A stretch of 64,000 bases of DNA from Quercus robur (GCF_932294415.1 NC_065544.1:29217210-29281209); one strand, 5' to 3'; numbered from the stretch's first letter, positions 8,565 through 19,704 are shown. Notes: generated by a model not told the origin, from the letters alone. Translations and numbers: made by a program.

Positions 8565-10168
8565 TTGTCTTTCTTTTTGTCCTTTACTTTTATTCTTTCT
8601 TTCATGCTTGATTTCTTATCTATTTTTGGAATCATGCTTTCATACATTGTATTGGTTTTGCATTTATTTATTTTTGCATATGCATTTTTTATTTCTTTGA
8701 TTGCTTTCAAGAAATTTTGTTTTTTTGAAAAATACAAAAACAATGTGTTTTGTGTTTACTGGTACTTGTGTACCTTTGGATGGCCATTAAAACAAGGTTT
8801 CTTAACTTTGTATCTCTTGTAGATTAGATGAGCATCTTTATGCACAACTAAGCAATGTGAGCTTTGTGGCTCGTTATATGATCTGTATGATTTGATTAAT
8901 CTTTTATCATTCATATCTCCAATCACTCTTTTTGACGAAAAGGATTAAAAAATCCTAAGAGAAAGGCATAAATAACTATCTCACCATTAAAACTCGTCAA
9001 TCATAAAACATCTGTGTACAATTCATAAAGGCCATACACGGTAAGGTGTAGCACTTGCATAGCAAAAATAAGATGTTTGACTTACATAATTGGGTAAATC
9101 TTTTCTCTCTTATATACCCATGCATGTTATGTCAATTTATGCTTTAAAGAAAAAAATGCAAAAAACATGAAAAGAACCAAAATGCTTTTAAATATGATTG
9201 CAAGTGTGTTTCTAGGAGATGTGGGAGTCATATGATGTACCTCAAATGTGATGGTCCCCATTAAACGGTTATGATTGTGTGTGAATGTTCTTGATTCTCT
9301 TATATCATTATTTTTGTATGATGAGAAACTTATACTTTCTTGCAAAGGTTTAACACACAACATGCAATTCTTTGCTACTTTTGATAAAATGTAGAGGTAT
9401 AATGTGATTGGCCATTAAAAGTTACTCTTGTATTAGTATGAGTTTATTTATTTATTTATTTATTTTATTTTAAATTTGTGTTTTTGCTTTAAAAAGTATT
9501 TTGGAGTTTTAAGTTTTGCATTTTCATTCCCTTTGTGTCCATAGCATCTTCTTGTAGCTCTATGGTTCCTTGTTCTCCTTGTTCCTTCTATGTTAGCTTT
9601 CTGTCTATCTCCGGTCAATTTTTTTCCCTTTCTATGCCCTTTGACAATTGTGTCATAAAGGGGGAGAAATTTGAGATTTGAATGTAAATCCTCAGGAGTA
9701 ATAACTTTAGGAGGAGAACTTCATGTTAAAGGAAAGAAATTTTTTTTGATGTAACTAACTTAGGGGGAGAGTTAGTTTGATACACTTTGATATTGATATA
9801 TTTTGTGTTGTGTATCTTTAGGTTTTGTAACCATTTACATAAATCATGTGTTGTTTCTATATATGATGATAATGTATGTGTTTCACTCTTTGTCTCACAA
9901 AAGTGTTGTTTCTTTTCTCACTTTATGCACATGTTTCTTGTTTATCTAACTTGTCATTGTTTTCCACATGATACCTTGATGCATCATGTTTAGTGCCTTT
10001 TAGGAAAGACAAGTTAAAGGCCAGTCAAGATTCTGAGCCTTCTTCTTACAGCAACTTCCAAGGTTAAGATCTTTTAGATTAGACTTATTTTGTAATCTTG
10101 AGTAGAATGTATTCCAGGATATTCAATGTACTCTTGTGGTTTTGTCATAGATTGCTAAAGGGATAGAT
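8565..10168 (+). other. 3' internal region of the Copia element, non-coding in sense
   Basis: No sense ORF of note. The part 8570-8840 matches, in reverse, about 56640-56850, and 8820-9370 matches, in reverse, about 50880-51488 of the other Copia element. A conserved open frame lies antisense at 9127-9363 (see findings). The stretch ends in a polypurine-like tract AAAGGGATAGAT at 10157-10168, directly before the 3' LTR. Confidence 0.6.
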
Positions 10169-11138
10169 TGTTAGGTTCATATTTTTATGTAATTGGCATA
10201 TCTTATGACAAAACACAATTTACTTGGTTATTATTTGTTATTAGTTTCCATATGGTGCGCATAACATGTTTGTTAAGTGCTTTCAGGAAAGATAGGTATG
10301 AAGCCAATCAAAACAATCAATCCTAGATCATGCTATGGTTTCTTAGGATTGGTTGTTTTTAGATAGGCTAGTGTATTTTGAATATGGGTTCATTCATTGT
10401 ATTCAGGTTATTGTATTGGGCTTATTTTTGTACTTGAGGTTTTGTCATGGACTGACAAAGGGGGAGATTGTTAGGGTCATGTATTTTGGCATTGTCAACC
10501 ATGCCAAATTATGTGTCTTTTATTGAGTTTTGATGTATCTTAAAGTTGTAATTGAAGACCAAGTTGAAAACACAAAGTTTGCTCAAGAAAAACTCAAGAA
10601 AAATAGCATGAACCTCGATAACAGCTCGATACCTCTCAATAGAAGCTGAAACTTACTATCTCCTCGATAGCATCTCGATAGATCAAGATTTTGTTCTCAA
10701 TAGAAGATCAATAGTAGCTTGATAGATCGCGCTTCGCGGATTAGCCAAAATCAACAACACGAAAAAACCCATAACTTATTTGTTTGAAGCCCGAATTGAG
10801 ATTCGTTTGAACCAGTATTTAAAGGACATCATAAGCCATCTATTAGAAGGTTTTTAAGAGAGAGAAACACTCCGTTTATGTGGCTAGGGTGGAGCATTTT
10901 ATATAGTGGATTTTTTTTGGGAAGGTTTCCCCCTAGGTTTTTTATTGTGAAACTAGTTTGTTTCATTGATTTTCCTAGGTCATCATATCTTGTCTTTTTT
11001 ATTATTCCGTTGTGCATGATATTGACATGATATTGGTGTTTGTTTGTTTGAACAAGAATTATTCATAATAGATCTAATTAACAACTTGGGTTTAAAACTT
11101 GTTAGTTCTATCAACTGGGGTCTAAATTTCCCAACACC
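10169..11138 (+). repeat. 3' LTR of the PR-1-locus Copia element
   Basis: Same borders as the 5' LTR (TGTTAGGTTCAT...CCCAACA), but 970 against 1705 bases; part of the difference is the nested LTR fragment in the other copy. It too contains an internal polypurine tract and second LTR-like start (about 10457-10478) and TCGATAG motifs (about 10615-10730). Target copy CCCCT follows at 11139. Confidence 0.8.
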
Positions 11139-11195
11139 CCTCATGCACATACCTTATTTCTACACCATTCACTTAAGATTTTGCTTTGCACTATA

Positions 11196-11677
11196 ATGGG
11201 GTTATGTAAGGTTTCACAAGCTTTTGTTTTTCTCTTGGGTTTAACCCTTGTTGATCCCTCCCTTGCATAAGACTCTAAAGAAAACTACCTTAATGCCTAT
11301 AATGTAGCCCGTGCAGATGTGGGACTTGCACCTCTGAATTGGGATGACACCATAGTAGCATATGCACAAAACTATGCTAATCAATGTATTGGTGATTGTA
11401 ATCTTGTGCTCTTTGGTGGGTAATATGGTGAAAACATTGCATGGAGTAGTGATGACATCTCAGGCATAGATGCAATGAAGTTGTGGGTGAATGACAAGGC
11501 TAACTACTACTACAACTCTAACTCTTGTGTTGGTGGGGAGTGCCTGCACTATACTTAGGTGGTTTGGCGCAACTCAATTAATCTAGGATGTGTTAATTGA
11601 GGTGCAACAATGAAGGGACATTCATTGGTTGCAACTGTGATCCTCCTGTCAACTATGTTGGCTAGAGTCCTTACTAA
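11196..11677 (+). pseudogene. PR-1 (pathogenesis-related protein 1) pseudogene, copy 1
   Basis: Single-exon CAP-superfamily gene of about 160 codons: signal peptide MGLCKVSQAFVFLLGLTLVD, then CAP features [35 protein letters not shown] and VVW. PR-1 proteins are secreted to the apoplast in defence. Broken: stops at 11268, 11421, 11556 and 11663, each where copy 2 or the family has glutamine (CAA/CAG to TAA/TAG), and one lost base near 11593-11600. Its promoter is cut off by the Copia element ending at 11138. The 3' flank (to about 12350) resembles that of copy 2 (to about 40640), so a gene-sized block was duplicated. Identity as PR-1 family is firm; expression is very unlikely. Confidence 0.88.
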
Positions 11678-11691
11678 AAGTTATATGTTTA

Positions 11692-11900
11692 ACTCTCACA
11701 CTCGCTGTGACACACTCATCGTACACACACTGCCATTTATGTTGAATTTGTGTTTTGCAAACATGATTTCAATTAAAATTGTGAAATTGTGTTTTGCAAA
11801 CAAAATTTCATCATATTGCAATTTGAATTGAAATCTTGTTTTCAGCATACAATTTTAATGAGAGTGTATACAGAGTGTGCAATAGTGAGTGTGTAACAAA
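11692..11900. mobile_element. 209-bp MITE-like insertion 3' of PR-1 copy 1
   Basis: GTTTA occurs directly before (11687-11691) and after (11901-11905), and the corresponding place after PR-1 copy 2 (about 39770-39775) has no such insert. The ends are imperfect inverted repeats: ACTCTCACACTCGCTGTGAC on the left, and the reverse of GTGCAATAGTGAGTGTGTAA on the right. The middle holds two copies of GTGTTTTGCAAACA. No coding capacity. Confidence 0.6.
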
Positions 11901-11905
11901 GTTTA

Positions 11906-12611
11906 CCCTATAGCTATAAAAATTTCCATGTATGACCTAAAATGGTTTAAATAAGGAATAAAAGTTTTCTGTTTCATTCTTGATGTATTAATTTATGCTC
12001 CACTACTAATACTAGTCCCCTTCTTATTTCTATTATAAAGTAATCAAGTCTTTTTTTTTTTTTTTTTCCTTCTTATAACCAAAAAATAAAATAAAAACAA
12101 ATCATAAATATAACATATGTTGGTGGAGTATAAATTAGATGGAACATGACTTTGAATAATGGAACAAAGTATGTTCATTTTAAAAAAAGAGCTATATTTC
12201 AAGAGAAAAAGAATAAAATGAATTACAAAGTCACCCATCTTTCATTGGGTGGCAAATCATCTTCTTTGCAAATTAGGGTGTAATTGGAGACAAATGATTT
12301 CATTTAATTGATAGTGTCATGCGCGTGGTTAGTGATTAGCAGCTAGTAAGTGGTAAGTTTTGTATTCAACTAAAAAGAAAAAAAAATGTTGTGTAATGAT
12401 AAGAGTAGTTAGCAGCTAGGAAGTGTTAAAGTTGTGTGAGTAGTTATTAGTTGGTTAGGGAATAGCCATCTATGGGACAAATGAAGCTATGATAGCTCTT
12501 GTTGGAGAGAGAACAAGTTGGGAGACTCCAACTTAATAGTAGCTAATAAGCCTAATAAGTATAACATAAGTAACATGAAATTCAATGGTTAGATTTTCAA
12601 AATCCACTCAA

Positions 12612-12647
<36 letters not shown>

Positions 12648-13309
12648 GAAAAGTTTGTAGAGTTTCTTTCCAAACTAATTTAGAGAAAAATTTTGTTTGT
12701 AGGATGGAATGGTACATGCAGTTGTTGGTATGGAGCGCTATGACATTACTTGTTCCCAATGCACACAGTGCCTAGTATACAGGGAATCCAACCACACACA
12801 CACACACACACATATATATATACACACGTGCATTGCCTGCAACACCCCTACACCAAACCATAGGTGTATTAATTACAACTAACCCTTATTATAATAATAT
12901 ATTAATTAAAACTAGCTCAACGCCTAAAAATGTTAAAATTGTCATTAATAATCCATTTCTCCTTACGGCTTGAGGCTTCACTCTTTGTTAACCGTTTCTC
13001 ACATGGTAGACGGTTTACATGTGTGTGTGTGTGTTTGAACACCATTATCAAAATTGAAAGTTAGATTTTAGGTTTTCTTCACCATGTATCACACTACCCA
13101 ACATAAAGTAAAACTCATTTATTTTAACACATAATAAATTCTCATTTATTTTTGTTAATATTTACATCTGAATCATGATATATTTAATTATCAATATGAA
13201 ATTAATATTAGTAAGTATTAACTTATCAAATATTGTGTTTAATCCATCTATGTTGTATGCTTGGGTAAAGTTGAGGTTATTACGGGATTGTATTATTATG
13301 TGAAGTTGC
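11906..13309. other. Non-coding AT-rich flank with microsatellites
   Basis: 11906-12350 is the 3' flank shared with PR-1 copy 2 (the phrase TTCATTGGGTGGCAA is common). After that there are TA runs near 12610-12645, a CA/TA run near 12793-12825 and a GT run near 13019-13034. No gene seen. Confidence 0.5.
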
Positions 13310-13385
13310 ACCTTTGACATAAGAGGTGTTAGGTTAAATTCTATTTTTGACTTAGAAAAGTCCGAATGGTGGAAACGAAAGAAGG
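13310..13385. repeat. Repeat shared with 62140-62215 (empty site of the CACTA element)
   Basis: AGGTTAAATTCTATTTTTGA then CTTAGAAAAGTCCGAATG matches 62178-62215 with few changes. At 62216 that match is cut by CACTACAAG, whereas here the sequence runs on. The minus-strand reading shares a peptide HSDFSK-KIEFNL with the other copy, but no family is recognised. Confidence 0.55.
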
Positions 13386-13575
13386 GCAATGTAGAAACAA
13401 CGAGTATGAATCAAGTGAGAGATCATGGAGGAAAACAAAGCATTTTGGCTAGTTTTCAAATTTTAAAGAAAGTATTTCATTCTATGGCTAGGCTTTTTTA
13501 ATGCCTTCCATTCTTGGCATTGGTAATAAGGGTTCTACTTGATAGTCTTCCCATTTTACACAAAGTTGATTAATA

Positions 13576-13758
13576 AGGAGAAGTGCTACGTACATAACAT
13601 TTTCACAACAAATAATAGGTGGTAAATTATTATTAGTTCTAATTTAAATTCAATACTTAAATTACTTTTTTGCCCACCCGCATAACAAATAACTACTTGT
13701 TACTTAAGATTTGTTGTGAAAATATTCTAAAAATATTGTGGACATAACATTTCTCTTT
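13576..13758. mobile_element. MITE, family with TTCACAACAAAT ends (copy B)
   Basis: Left arm: GCTACGTACATAACATTTTC then ACAACAAAT. The right arm, read in reverse, gives GAGAAATGTTATGTCCACAA, then TTTTCACAACAAATCTTA. The termini are those of copy C at 27221. About 180 bp, no coding. Confidence 0.6.
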
Positions 13759-13801
13759 CATAAACCAATTTGGGATTGAAAAGTTATTTAGCTATTAATA
13801 A

Positions 13802-14430
13802 TGCAAAGAAAATCAGTAGGCTAAATGCTCCAGGCTTCAATGGGCTAGTAATTTGCTTGGAAGGCCAGAAAAGAAAGAAAAACAAGATCAAAGGTGATCA
13901 GGGTGAACTACCCAAGAATCCTCCGATGCTTGAGTTAGTTTTACTCTCTAGAACTCAAGAATTCCAACTTTGCGGGTAGTGGAAACTTACTTCCATTTGA
14001 TGTGGATGAGTCCTTATATAGTGAGCTTTAGAGTGGTTACTTGTTTGGTAACTTCCTCAACATGTATGGAAGTTAGAAAGTTCAGACTTAACTTCCACAA
14101 CTACTATAGAAGTTAGAATGTTCAATCTTATCTTCTACAACTTCCATTGGAAGTTAAGAGCTGAGTGAGAAGTTATAGCGATGAATAAGGATTTTACTCA
14201 TATTTTGAAATAGTAGAACATGCTCCGAATTATAAAATTTTGTACATAAATACATTCTTGAAAATTTTCTAAGTGTTGAGAGGTTGTCCAGGTGCTTTCC
14301 TAATGGATGACCTTCATACCCACAGAAAACCTCTTGACAATGGATGACCTTCTTATGTTAGGTTAACCTTTTTGGTCCTGGATGACTCTTATGGACGAAT
14401 TGGAGATGGTTTGATTTTAGTTCACCATCA
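13802..14430 (-). repeat. 3' LTR of the Tat element (left border approximate)
   Basis: 13892-14430 aligns with 24052-24570 (shared phrases GTTAGTTTTACTCTCTAGAA, GATGTGGATGAGTCCTTATA, ATTGGAGATGGTT). The right border is TTCACCATCA, next to the polypurine tract. The first 90 bases on the left align poorly with the partner. Confidence 0.65.
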
Positions 14431-14442
14431 ATTGCCCCCTTG
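14431..14442 (-). promoter_or_regulatory. Polypurine tract of the Tat element
   Basis: Plus-strand ATTGCCCCCTTG reads CAAGGGGGCAAT on the element's strand, directly before its 3' LTR, where plus-strand DNA synthesis starts. Confidence 0.55.
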
Positions 14443-14827
14443 TCCAAGGGTCGTCCAGAACACTGTAGTATAATTGTTGATTTTTGACACGCGTCATCAT
14501 TTTAATGGTCAAATGTTGTGCCACGTGTCATCCTTACTTTGATTGAATTTTATTGTTCTAGATTATGCCACCTATCATAATCTCATTGGTTGACTTGTCG
14601 TGTCGATTCAACTTTTCGAGGAAAATTCCATGTGTTCACTTTTGGTTCGTCCGCGTGGCTTCATTGATCCCACCTCTAGGCCCTATAAATATGTGCATTC
14701 TCTCTCTTACCCTTCACTTTTTTGATAATTTCTTTCTGCCATCTCGTCTAAGAGCCTCGTCTTCTAGTCTCATAAGTTACTTCCTTCCCTTCATCCTTAG
14801 GTTTTCATCTTATTCATTCTTCCAATT

Positions 14828-17100
14828 ATGTTTGCGTCTAGTAGTAGTCTAGAAGGAAAGATAGACAAGTACCAGGACATGTCCCTTGGAAGTGGTGGTA
14901 GTAGTTATGAGAGTGGTAAGGGTAGTACAATTAATAGTAGTGATAGTAGTTCCTTAGACGAGCATTATTCGTCTGGGGTCCCTGGTTTTCCTTTAAAGGA
15001 CTTTTAGGAGATGCAACGTAGGGTGACTTCTGGGGCTGAAGCTAGCTCGTCTAGAAGGTCACCTAGTCCTCTTCAAGAGAAAGAGGAGGAAGAAAATATA
15101 ATTTGTTGTTGTGCCCCTAAGGTGGCGTCTACTTTGGACGCGCCTAAGTTTAAAACCACTGTAGGTAGATACCAAATTCCTAATGAGTTTAGACCTCGTC
15201 TACCCGAAGGGGGGAAATGGTGTTATTCTCCCTCTTCTGGTTTTGGTGTATATACCTCTTATCCTCTAGCAGGTCTTAGGTTCCATTTAATCTCTTTTTG
15301 TAGAGGTCTTTTCCATAGGTTGGGTATTGGACCAAACCAGCTCAACCCTAATGGATGGAGGACGATAGTTGCCATGCAAGTGTTATGGCGTGAGGCACTT
15401 TAAGGGAATTGTCCAATCACATTGGATGAGTTCTTTTACTGTTATAAGCCTTCACAGATAAAATAATTTGTTGGTTTTTATCAGTTCTCGTTTGGGGGCC
15501 CTCAATTTAGTTTGATAAAGTGCCGTAGTTCTTCTAACAGGCTTTGGAAGAAAGAATTCTTTATTATTTCTGGAAATTGGGCTGGGGACCCAGTTGATGT
15601 AAATAGTGCCCCCTTCCCTCCTTTTACAAACCCCCTAGGTCGTCTTCATCCTGAGGGTATGCCTTCCTTCCTTTTTATTTATTTTATCCAACTTTTTTAC
15701 TCGTCTAACCTTCTTTTGTGTTGGTGCAGCTGTTACTCGTCCACACTTGGACAGTTTTATTTGGAGCATATTGACAAAGCTCGTTCCTTCCCTAAGAGAT
15801 CCTTCCATAGCTTGGTGACCCTTAGTCGTCTATGTGCTTAGGGACTTGGTCCTGAACCTATTGTAGAGAACCTTGCACAGGAGGAGACTACTCATCGAAG
15901 TAAGTATCGTCCATCCTTTTTATTTTTTTTATTTATTACTAAATTTGTCTTCTTCATCATAGGGTTGCCCACCATGAAAGAAAACAAGGAGAAGGCTGTT
16001 ACTAGTGGTACAGAGGGTGAAGAGGAACGTCCAGGTCCAAGACGATTCAACCCCTTTAGTCATCTAGAAGACTGTCATCCAAACTGGGAAGAGGAAGGGA
16101 TATCTAGTTCTGTGGACCTTGGTGACCTTCCAAGTCATCAAGGTTCCAAGAAGCAAAAGTCTGGCAAGACTCCTCTTCCTAAGGTTCCAAAGTTCACTCC
16201 TCCGACGGTAGACCTGGACGACTCAGCAGTGGATTTGGTTCTCGTCCAGACCATTCCCTCTGTCCAGCCTGGAACCTTCCTCCTCCTGCAGCCAAAGCTC
16301 CTCGCAGGGCTCATCCTTCAGAGGAAACCAAGCGTCCTCCCAACTTAGTGCTGGACGAGGGTTATGCTTGGAGGACGTTTAAAGGGATTATTACTGATAA
16401 TGAGGTGAACTCATGTTATAATATGTTAGTAAAGGACTTTGAGTGTTCTACCATCCATGACCTTTTCAAGGTATGTGGTTTTCATTATCTTTGTCTTATT
16501 TTCTAAAAGATTCAAGGAAAATTTCTAACTCTCCCTCATTCGTCTGTAGGCCATGTCAAAGTTTTACACTACATCCACCCAAGCCAAGGATCTTTGTGTC
16601 AAGGCTAAGGCTACCAAGGAGAAGAGTATTGAGCTGAACAAGGAGGTTCTTCTGAAGAAAGAGGAGGTGATCAAGCTGACTTAGGATCTTACTCATCTAT
16701 AGGGAATTGAGAGGAAGTTGAAGGATGAAGTGGAAGAGCTAAAGGCAGACTTCATTGAAAAGGAGACTCGAATTGCTCACCTTGAGCGAAAGGTTTTAGG
16801 GCTCACCTCGTCCATAGAGAAGGCTTAAAAAGAAGCCATTGCAACCTTCATGAGGTAAAACGAGTTCAAGAATCGTCTAGATTGTCATTATGCTGCTTGC
16901 TATGAGGATTTCTATGCTGATGCTAGGGAAACCTACCCTTAAATGGAATTTGACTCCTTCAAAATCCCCATTGCCATAGAGAGTACCTGCTTCCAACAAG
17001 TTCTGAAGACGTCAACATGGTGGACGATGCTTTAACTAAAATAACCCAAGACGCCATTGATGCCAGCAAGGTCGACCCAAAGTTTGGGGGTGATGCCCCT
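14828..17100 (+). pseudogene. Antisense ORF region of the Tat element (Transposase_28-like)
   Basis: Coding-like blocks run opposite to gag-pol: a serine/glycine-rich acidic start from ATG 14828, a block at 15011-15403 with PNEFRPRLP, GVYTSYPLAGLRFHL and GPNQLNPNGWRTIV, further blocks at about 15512-15650 and 15965-16350, and a lysine/glutamate-rich coiled-coil block at about 16560-16850. The second block fits the 'putative gypsy type transposon' domain (Pfam Transposase_28), found in antisense ORFs between integrase and 3' LTR of Tat elements. Function is unknown. Short GT...AG intron-like gaps separate some blocks. Fossil with several breaks. Confidence 0.6.
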
Positions 17101-18426
17101 AGTGGTTTATCCCAGTAAATTTATTTTTCCTTTAGAAAAATGTTATTATTTCAGTTTATTGGATTTGCCCTTTTTTTTGGGCTTTTTACTTATAAAATTT
17201 ATACAAGTACAATCTATTCATCCAAGTTTATGGACGTGTAGCAGATACAATGGCCTTCAATGACTTTGAACAATATAAGGGTTTTTGGACAATGGTTGTC
17301 TACCCTTTTTATATTTTATGAATGAGTATTTGTTTCAATTTTCATTCTTCATTTAATGTTGAACATGTTATGTGCTTTATGAACGAATTTCCTTTGTTTA
17401 CATCGTCCATGTTATTTTTATGGTTTTTTAGTGTGGTCCGTTCACTCATGAAGGCATTTAGCTCGTCCATGTTAGAATATTATTATTGTTATTATTACTT
17501 TTATTATTTTTTATTTATTTTTTATGTTCAACACTCTTATCATTCTTTAAATTTTACAAGTGTAACTCATCTAAGAATGGTATTTCTTTTGCTAGCTTTT
17601 TTTGTCCATAGATTTGACTTATAGCTTGCATTATTTCTCGTCCATAGGCTGGATGGTCCTTTACTCGTCTTAAGACGTTTCCAGCATTTACTCGTCCAAA
17701 GATTGGACTATTTGGCTGGTCAGATTCATCCATGGATTTTGAATATTTTTACGTGCATGTTTTTCCTCGTCCATCGGTTAGATGAATATACCTTAGGCTT
17801 TACCTCGTCCATTGATTAGACAAATATACTTTAGTTTTTACCTTGTCCATTGAATAGACAAATATACCTTAGGTTTTACCTCATCCATTGATTAGACGAA
17901 TATACATTAGGTTTATTTTTCTTTGCTTTATCCTTATTTTAAGGAAAGCTTATAGACTTTACAGCGTCTAGAGATTTTACTCATCTTGGGCCTTTAGCCT
18001 TCTTCTGGATTAGTTTAAATGAAAATAACATGAAAATTAGAAATTCATAAAACATTATATACATTGGGAATTCAAATTGTATATACATAACATAAACATC
18101 GTCCACAAGCATGGCACATGCTTAGAAGCTAGTGCCTTTAGTGAATTAAAAATACTTATATACAAACAGACAGACTAAGTACATGACTTTGTCCATCACA
18201 AATTCGTCCATAGATAGTGCAAAAGTTGAAAACTAATACACTTTTAGGGAACTAAAATATAAAAAATATGTAGTACTAGCAATAAACATAAATAATTATG
18301 AAGAATGTAATGCATAGCTTCAACTTTGTGCATGATGACCCTTCATTGATAGTATCGTTTTAGATGCTCAACATTCCAAGGGTGCTCTAGCTTCTGTCCA
18401 TCGAGGGCTTCTAAGTAGTATGATCC
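17101..18426. other. Spacer of the Tat element
   Basis: Non-coding, T-rich, with many TCGTCCA or near-TCGTCCA words in addition to the 38-bp repeats. No gene or RNA is recognised. Confidence 0.5.
17765..17915. repeat. 38-bp minisatellite, four units, in the Tat spacer
   Basis: Four adjacent units of about 38 bases, each of the form CTCGTCCATTGATTAGAC then (A/G)AATATAC-TTAG and a T-rich end: about 17765-17803, 17804-17841, 17842-17879 and 17880-17915. It lies between the antisense ORF region and integrase. Not CRISPR: there are no spacers. Confidence 0.75.
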
Positions 18427-19690
18427 TTACCTTTTACAGTTGATAACCCTATAAGGTCCTTCCCAATTAGGCCCTAACTTTCCAAGGGCCGGCTTTCTGG
18501 TTGCCAAGGATACCCTTTTTAGGACGAGATCCCCAATGTTGAAGCACCTGGGTTTCACCATTGTATCATATTTCCTAGCCATAAGATTTTTATACCTTGC
18601 TGTTCTGTGCTTCGCATCCATCCTTACCTCATCAATTAGATCGAGGTTAAGACAAAGTTGTTCTTCATTCTCCTCATCCTGATATTCATCACCCTATGGT
18701 TAGCCATGCGCACCTCTACAGATATGATTGCTTCGCTTCCATAGGCTAGTTTAAAAGGAGTTTCCCTTGTAGGGGTCCTTACAGTCGTCTTGTAAGCCCA
18801 TAGAACACTTGGTAGCTCGTTTGACCATACTCTCTTTGCCCCTTTAAGTTGAGTCTTGATGATCTTCAACAAGGATTAGTTTACAACTTTTGCTTGTCCA
18901 TTTGCTTGTGGGTAGGAGGGTGAGGAATAATGATTCTTGATTCCAAGTTGCTCGCAGAAATCTCTAAAGGGTGTGTTATCAAATTGTCGTCCATTGTCTG
19001 ACACTAGTACCCTAGGTACCCCAAACCTGCATATAATGCTCTTCTAGATGAAGTTCTTGATGTTCTGCTGTGTGATCTTTGCTAAAGGTTTAGCTTCCAC
19101 CCACTTAGGAAAGTAATCAATCCCTACCATCAAAAACTTCATCTGCTTGGTTCCAATTGGAAAGGGACCCAAAATATCAAATTCCCATTGCGCAAAGGGC
19201 CATGGGGCCATCATTGGGGTAAGGTACTCTGATGGTTGTTTAGGGACGTTACTAAAGCTTTGATATTAATCACACACCTTCACATAAGCCTTAGCATCTG
19301 CTTGAATGGCCAGCCAATAATACCCTGCACGGACGACCTTGTAAACGAGTGCTTTAGCTCCTGAATGGTTGCCACATACTCCTTAATGAACTTCTCTTAA
19401 TATGTAGTTTGCTTTATCTGGAGCTAAACTCCTTAGGTAAGGCTAAGAGAAGCCTCTTTTGTATAGCACCTTGTCTATAAGGATGTACTTAGCTAATTTG
19501 ATCCTTAGCTTTCTGGCCTCGTCTCTCTTTTTTGGAAGCCTTCCATCCTTTAGGTAAGCGACTATTGGGGTCATCTAATTTTCTTCACCTTCTATCTGCT
19601 GTACCTCTACAAGATCTATGCTAGGCATGTATTGGAATTCATCAAACTCGTCCATTGATCCATCTATTGATGCTTCTTGATAAGCCAAAA
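18427..19690 (-). pseudogene. Tat integrase region
   Basis: Minus-strand blocks match the integrase of Tat elements: the core reading RFGVPRVLVSDN (about 18985-19030), a later block at 18636-18872 with LWAYKTTVRTPTRETPF and AYGSEA, and the C-terminal block at 18427-18621 with ARYKNLMA, FNIGDLVLK and GKLGPNWEGPYRV. Integrase joins the cDNA to the genome. Several breaks. The solo LTR at 19705-20646 separates it from the RNase H block. Confidence 0.75.
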
Positions 19691-19704
19691 ATGTATTGAC
19701 TCCT

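Larger units (their letters stand above)
5914..11138 (+). mobile_element. Non-autonomous Copia LTR retrotransposon in the PR-1 promoter
   Basis: LTRs lie at 5914-7618 and 10169-11138, both starting TGTTAGGTTCAT and ending TTTCCCAACA. Target duplication CCCCT flanks the whole (5909-5913 and 11139-11143). Between the LTRs are a tRNA-iMet-type primer site, a gag-like ORF (7713-8564) and about 1.6 kb of non-coding DNA; protease, integrase, RT and RNase H are not present, so it must have moved with help from a relative. Its interior matches, in reverse, parts of the Copia element at 44256-61167. The LTRs differ in length and at many bases, so it is not recent. Broken. Confidence 0.85.

Noticed and set aside
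17765-17915. 38-bp repeats as a CRISPR-like array
   Set aside because: Units are directly adjacent without spacers, in a plant retrotransposon.
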